Source: Dongia deserti
GTDB taxonomy: Bacteria > Pseudomonadota > Alphaproteobacteria > Dongiales > Dongiaceae
Assembly: GCF_003574735.1 (NCBI RefSeq)
Contig: NZ_QORW01000016.1
Span: 62,001-126,000, forward strand
Direction: 5' to 3'
DNA: 64,000 nucleotides
The notes under the pieces are model-generated. The model searched no databases. It was not told where the DNA came from and was given only the letters and a program-made list of their open reading frames with translations. Shown here in pieces: positions 61,400-64,000 of the stretch (position 1 is the stretch's first letter; each line of letters opens with the position of its first letter). The translations under genes and the position numbers were made by a program.

Positions 61400-63724
61400 T
61401 TAGTTCGTGCCGGTCTTACGGCTGGCGGCCGGCGCCTGGGACCGATCGGGCAGCGGAACGATCGCCGGGGCAATGACACGGCTGCGGGGGAAGCGCACGT
61501 CCGCCTTGGTGCCCTTGCCGGGATGGCTCTCCAGTCGGAATTCGGCGCCATGCAGCTCGACCAGGCGCTGCACCAGCGGCAGGCCGAGTCCGGTCCCTTC
61601 GAACCGCCGCTCGAACGTGCTTTCCAGCTGGCCGAACGGCGTCATGGCCTTGGGGATGTCTTCCGACCGCATGCCGATGCCGGTGTCGATGATGGACAGC
61701 GACAGGCCGCCATCGGTCAGGATCGCCGCGCTGATGGTGACACGCCCGCCCCGCTCGGTGAACTTCACCGCGTTGGAGAGCAGGTTGAGCACGATCTGCT
61801 TCACCTTGGTCTCGTCCGCCCACAGCAGCGGCAGTGTCTGCGGCAGCATCACCTGCACATGCACGCCGCCACGCTCCGCGCGCTCGAACATCAGGCGCTG
61901 GCACGAATGGACGCAGCGCGTCAGGTCCACTTCGCCCTCGCTCAGGGTCGCCTGGCCGAGATCGATCTTCGAAAGGTCGAGAATGTCGTTGATGAGACCG
62001 AGCAGGTGACGGCCGCTGGCCACGATGTCGGTCGCATAGTCGGTGTAGCGGTCGTTAAGCTCGCCGAACAGCTTGTTCGAGATCACCTCGGAAAAGCCGA
62101 TGATGGCGTTCAAGGGCGTGCGCAGCTCGTGACTCATGTTGGCGAGGAACTGAGTCTTGGCGCGGTTCGCCGCCTCCGCCGATTCCTTGGCGTGGCGCAG
62201 CGCGCGTTCCTGCCGCCGCCGCTCGGTCGCGTCGGTCAGCATCATGATGGTGAGGGCGCCTTCGCCGCCATCGGCCAGTTCGTAGGATGCGCCCTCCAGC
62301 GGGAACTGCGTGCCGGATTGGGTGCGCCCCTTGATCTCGCCCCGGCGCAGACGCTGGATGATGTGCTCGAAGGTCAGCGGCTGGCCGCCGGCCTGTGCGC
62401 GATCGTCGCTGAACAGCAGCGTGACCGGCAGGCCGACCGTCTCTTGCGTGGCATAACCGAACAGCTTCGCCGCGCCCTTGCTGCACAGGCGGACGTGTCG
62501 GTCCTGGTCGACCGCGATGATGGCGGTGGGTGCGATCTCCAGCATGGCGGCGAGGCGGCTTTCCGAACGCTGCGCCTTCAGCGCTGCATCCGCCGCGGCG
62601 CGGCGCAGCCCGTCTTCGACGCGCCAGCTCCATCCTTCGGCCACTGCGACTGCGATGGCAAAGACGAGGCAGGCCGGCATCAGGATAGCCAACGCCTCGG
62701 GGCGCGTCACGCCATCCGCGTCGAGCGCGACAGTGAGCGAGATGACCACGATGCCGAGTGCTGGAATCAACGGCTCCAGCCTGCGCGACCGGCTGAAGGC
62801 CGTGATCAGGAACTGCTCGCCCAGCGGCTTCTCACCCACGCGCGCTCGCGCCTGGTGAATATGTTCGGCGGCCGCCCAGAACTGGAACGCGCTGCCGAGC
62901 AGCCACAGGAAGTCATAGACCTGACCGACTTGATAGTCGCGGCCCAACAGGCTCAACCCGTACGAGGTATTCGCGAGCGCGTGGCAGCCGAGGCCGATCA
63001 TCAGCGGCGTCAGGATGAAACGCCTGTGGCCCCAAACATAGAAGCAGAGCGAGAGCACGCCCATCAGGAACGCGGCACCGTAGAGCAGCGGATAGGCGAC
63101 TGCCGTCGTGAGATAGAGCGCGCCATCGCCGCTGGCGACGATCGCTTCGCTGACGTGGAGGCCGACCGCGGCATAGAGCGCGGCGCCGATCATCACCAGT
63201 TGGCTTACGAGTTTCGGTCCGATCGAGGCGCCCTTCGGCTTCTCGCCGAAGAACGTCAGGCCGATCGCGTAGAGCGGCGCGAACAGGAGATAAAAGAGAT
63301 CGCTGATCGCCGGGAATGGCGTCCGCACGTTCGCCATCAGCTCGTAATAATCCCAGATCAGCTGGCCGAGGAACCAGGCGCCAGACGCTGCCGCGAAGAA
63401 TCCCCAGGCAATGCGGTCGCGGCCCGTGAGCGTCAGGGCAGCGCGCAAGCTGAGCAGCGTGGTGGCGAGATACGCAAGGGTCCACGCACCATCGACCCAC
63501 CAATGCCGGAGCGTTTGGTCTGCCGGCTGACCGATCGCGAAGCCGCCGATGAACAACGCCCAGCCGATGATGAGGATGAACCGCCACGGCAACACAGCGC
63601 GGCGGTGCATGGCACCTGCCGCGGTCGGGGGATCCGATGGCGTAACGATCGGGCTGTCGGAATTGGCGGGGACGCCGTGCGCGCTGCGCGCACGCGACGC
63701 CGCAGCGCCAAGCTCAGCGCTCAT
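61400..63724 (-). CDS. Multi-span sensor histidine kinase (PleC/DivJ-like core)
   Basis: A kinase of 774 residues. The first 370 residues hold about nine transmembrane helices, a sensor region without a close match that I know. A PAS domain follows (about 390-500) and then HisKA with H532 in MSHELRTPLNAIIGFSEVI. HATPase_c has the N box NLLSNAVKFTERG, the G1 box DTGIGM and the G2 box GTGLGLPLVQRLVELHG. The core resembles the alphaproteobacterial PleC/DivJ/PdhS kinases, which control DivK-type cell-cycle signals. The ligand may be a small membrane or redox cue. Confidence 0.9.
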   Translation of the reverse strand: MSAELGAAASRARSAHGVPANSDSPIVTPSDPPTAAGAMHRRAVLPWRFILIIGWALFIGGFAIGQPADQTLRHWWVDGAWTLAYLATTLLSLRAALTLTGRDRIAWGFFAAASGAWFLGQLIWDYYELMANVRTPFPAISDLFYLLFAPLYAIGLTFFGEKPKGASIGPKLVSQLVMIGAALYAAVGLHVSEAIVASGDGALYLTTAVAYPLLYGAAFLMGVLSLCFYVWGHRRFILTPLMIGLGCHALANTSYGLSLLGRDYQVGQVYDFLWLLGSAFQFWAAAEHIHQARARVGEKPLGEQFLITAFSRSRRLEPLIPALGIVVISLTVALDADGVTRPEALAILMPACLVFAIAVAVAEGWSWRVEDGLRRAAADAALKAQRSESRLAAMLEIAPTAIIAVDQDRHVRLCSKGAAKLFGYATQETVGLPVTLLFSDDRAQAGGQPLTFEHIIQRLRRGEIKGRTQSGTQFPLEGASYELADGGEGALTIMMLTDATERRRQERALRHAKESAEAANRAKTQFLANMSHELRTPLNAIIGFSEVISNKLFGELNDRYTDYATDIVASGRHLLGLINDILDLSKIDLGQATLSEGEVDLTRCVHSCQRLMFERAERGGVHVQVMLPQTLPLLWADETKVKQIVLNLLSNAVKFTERGGRVTISAAILTDGGLSLSIIDTGIGMRSEDIPKAMTPFGQLESTFERRFEGTGLGLPLVQRLVELHGAEFRLESHPGKGTKADVRFPRSRVIAPAIVPLPDRSQAPAASRKTGTN

Positions 63725-63902
63725 GCGCCGCTCCTTTGCACCGACGGATCGCTGCCCTTGCTGGCGGCTTCGCCCATTCTTCGCCTTGTCTTCCCGCTTG
63801 AGCGCGTGCTTGAAGGCGCACGGCCAAGCGCTTTGGCCGAAAGGCGAACGCTAGGGCGCGATACGTTAAGAGAAGGTAAAGAGCTGGGGCAAGTTGCAGG
63901 GA

Positions 63903-64000
63903 TTAGGTAGTGATTCCTTCAAAGGACCGCTGGTCCTCCGGGGAATGTTCCACTACCGCCATTCCAAAGCGGGCCAGCCACGCCCGCACGCCTTGCAGCG
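63903..64000 (-). CDS. 3' end of an unknown gene
   Basis: A reading frame enters from the right edge and ends with TAA at 63903. It reads LQGVRAWLARFGMAVVEHSP... and ends GITT. Only 31 codons are visible, with codon use like the neighbouring genes. No family can be named. It points towards the sensor kinase and may lie in the same operon, 178 bases upstream. Confidence 0.5.
   Translation of the reverse strand, partial: LQGVRAWLARFGMAVVEHSPEDQRSFEGITT

Noticed and set aside
60428-63910. A plus-strand open reading frame of about 1160 codons opposite dapB and the sensor kinase
   Set aside because: It is antisense to two genes with clear domains, and its protein is full of His/Arg/Gln/Asp of the type that high-GC shadow frames give.

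Overview
The window is a stretch of high-GC chromosome from an alphaproteobacterium. The evidence is an alphaproteobacterial-type PstC/PstA with long N-termini, the phoR-pst-phoU-phoB order, a complete ccmABCDEFGHI cluster next to acnA, an AmpG-like MFS transporter followed by a SelW-like (Rdx) protein, malic enzyme of the MaeB-phosphotransacetylase fusion type, and HWE-type and PleC/DivJ-like histidine kinases. A Rhodospirillales- or Hyphomicrobiales-like host is plausible, but I cannot name a genus. No rRNA, tRNA, CRISPR array, prophage or complete insertion sequence was seen.

Layout. 0-9.3 kb: bactofilin end, EI24 membrane protein, adenosine kinase-like sugar kinase, TypA/BipA, homocysteine S-methyltransferase, an ammonium transporter with a sigma-54 promoter, an AmpG-like transporter, an Rdx protein and a DUF1772 protein. 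9.4-18.3 kb: a complete phosphate regulon (phoR, pstS, a PstS-PstC fusion, pstA, pstB, phoU, phoB), read on the minus strand from a Pho box made of four half-sites. 18.4-28.2 kb: an exported lectin-like protein, glutathione transferases, a GntR/PhyH-dioxygenase/SAF-oxidoreductase operon, an ArsR/SRPBCC pair, an HWE kinase and MaeB. 28.5-36.1 kb: mutS followed by an accessory patch: a nuclease-like protein of 505 residues in lower-GC DNA, a BrnTA toxin-antitoxin pair, a scar made of a cytochrome c fragment joined to a mutS 3' fragment, and two overlapping sulfotransferase genes. 36.1-45.9 kb: cytochrome c plus a PQQ-type dehydrogenase, two RTX calcium-binding proteins, aldo/keto reductase, GST, Lrp regulator, cupin, methyltransferase, SDR and a lipoprotein. 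46-54.5 kb: the cytochrome c maturation cluster, split by an OmpA-like lipoprotein gene. 54.5-64 kb: a structured non-coding RNA candidate (possibly 6S), acnA, nth, DUF2244, an EamA permease, dapB with a basic tail, a multi-TM hybrid-like sensor kinase and a partial gene.

How the parts work together. The Pho genes form one sensing-uptake-regulation unit: PhoR/PhoB sense and respond, PstSCAB imports phosphate and PhoU couples the two. The Ccm proteins export heme, load it on CcmE, and attach it to reduced apocytochromes such as the small cytochrome c beside the PQQ-type dehydrogenase, which is its likely electron donor.

The most notable observations are the PstS-PstC single polypeptide beside a second free PstS, the mutS/cytochrome c scar that frames the accessory patch, the PD-(D/E)XK-like 505-residue protein, a family of dispersed intergenic palindromes, heptamer (TCAGGWA-type) arrays at two sites, and the RNA candidate upstream of acnA.
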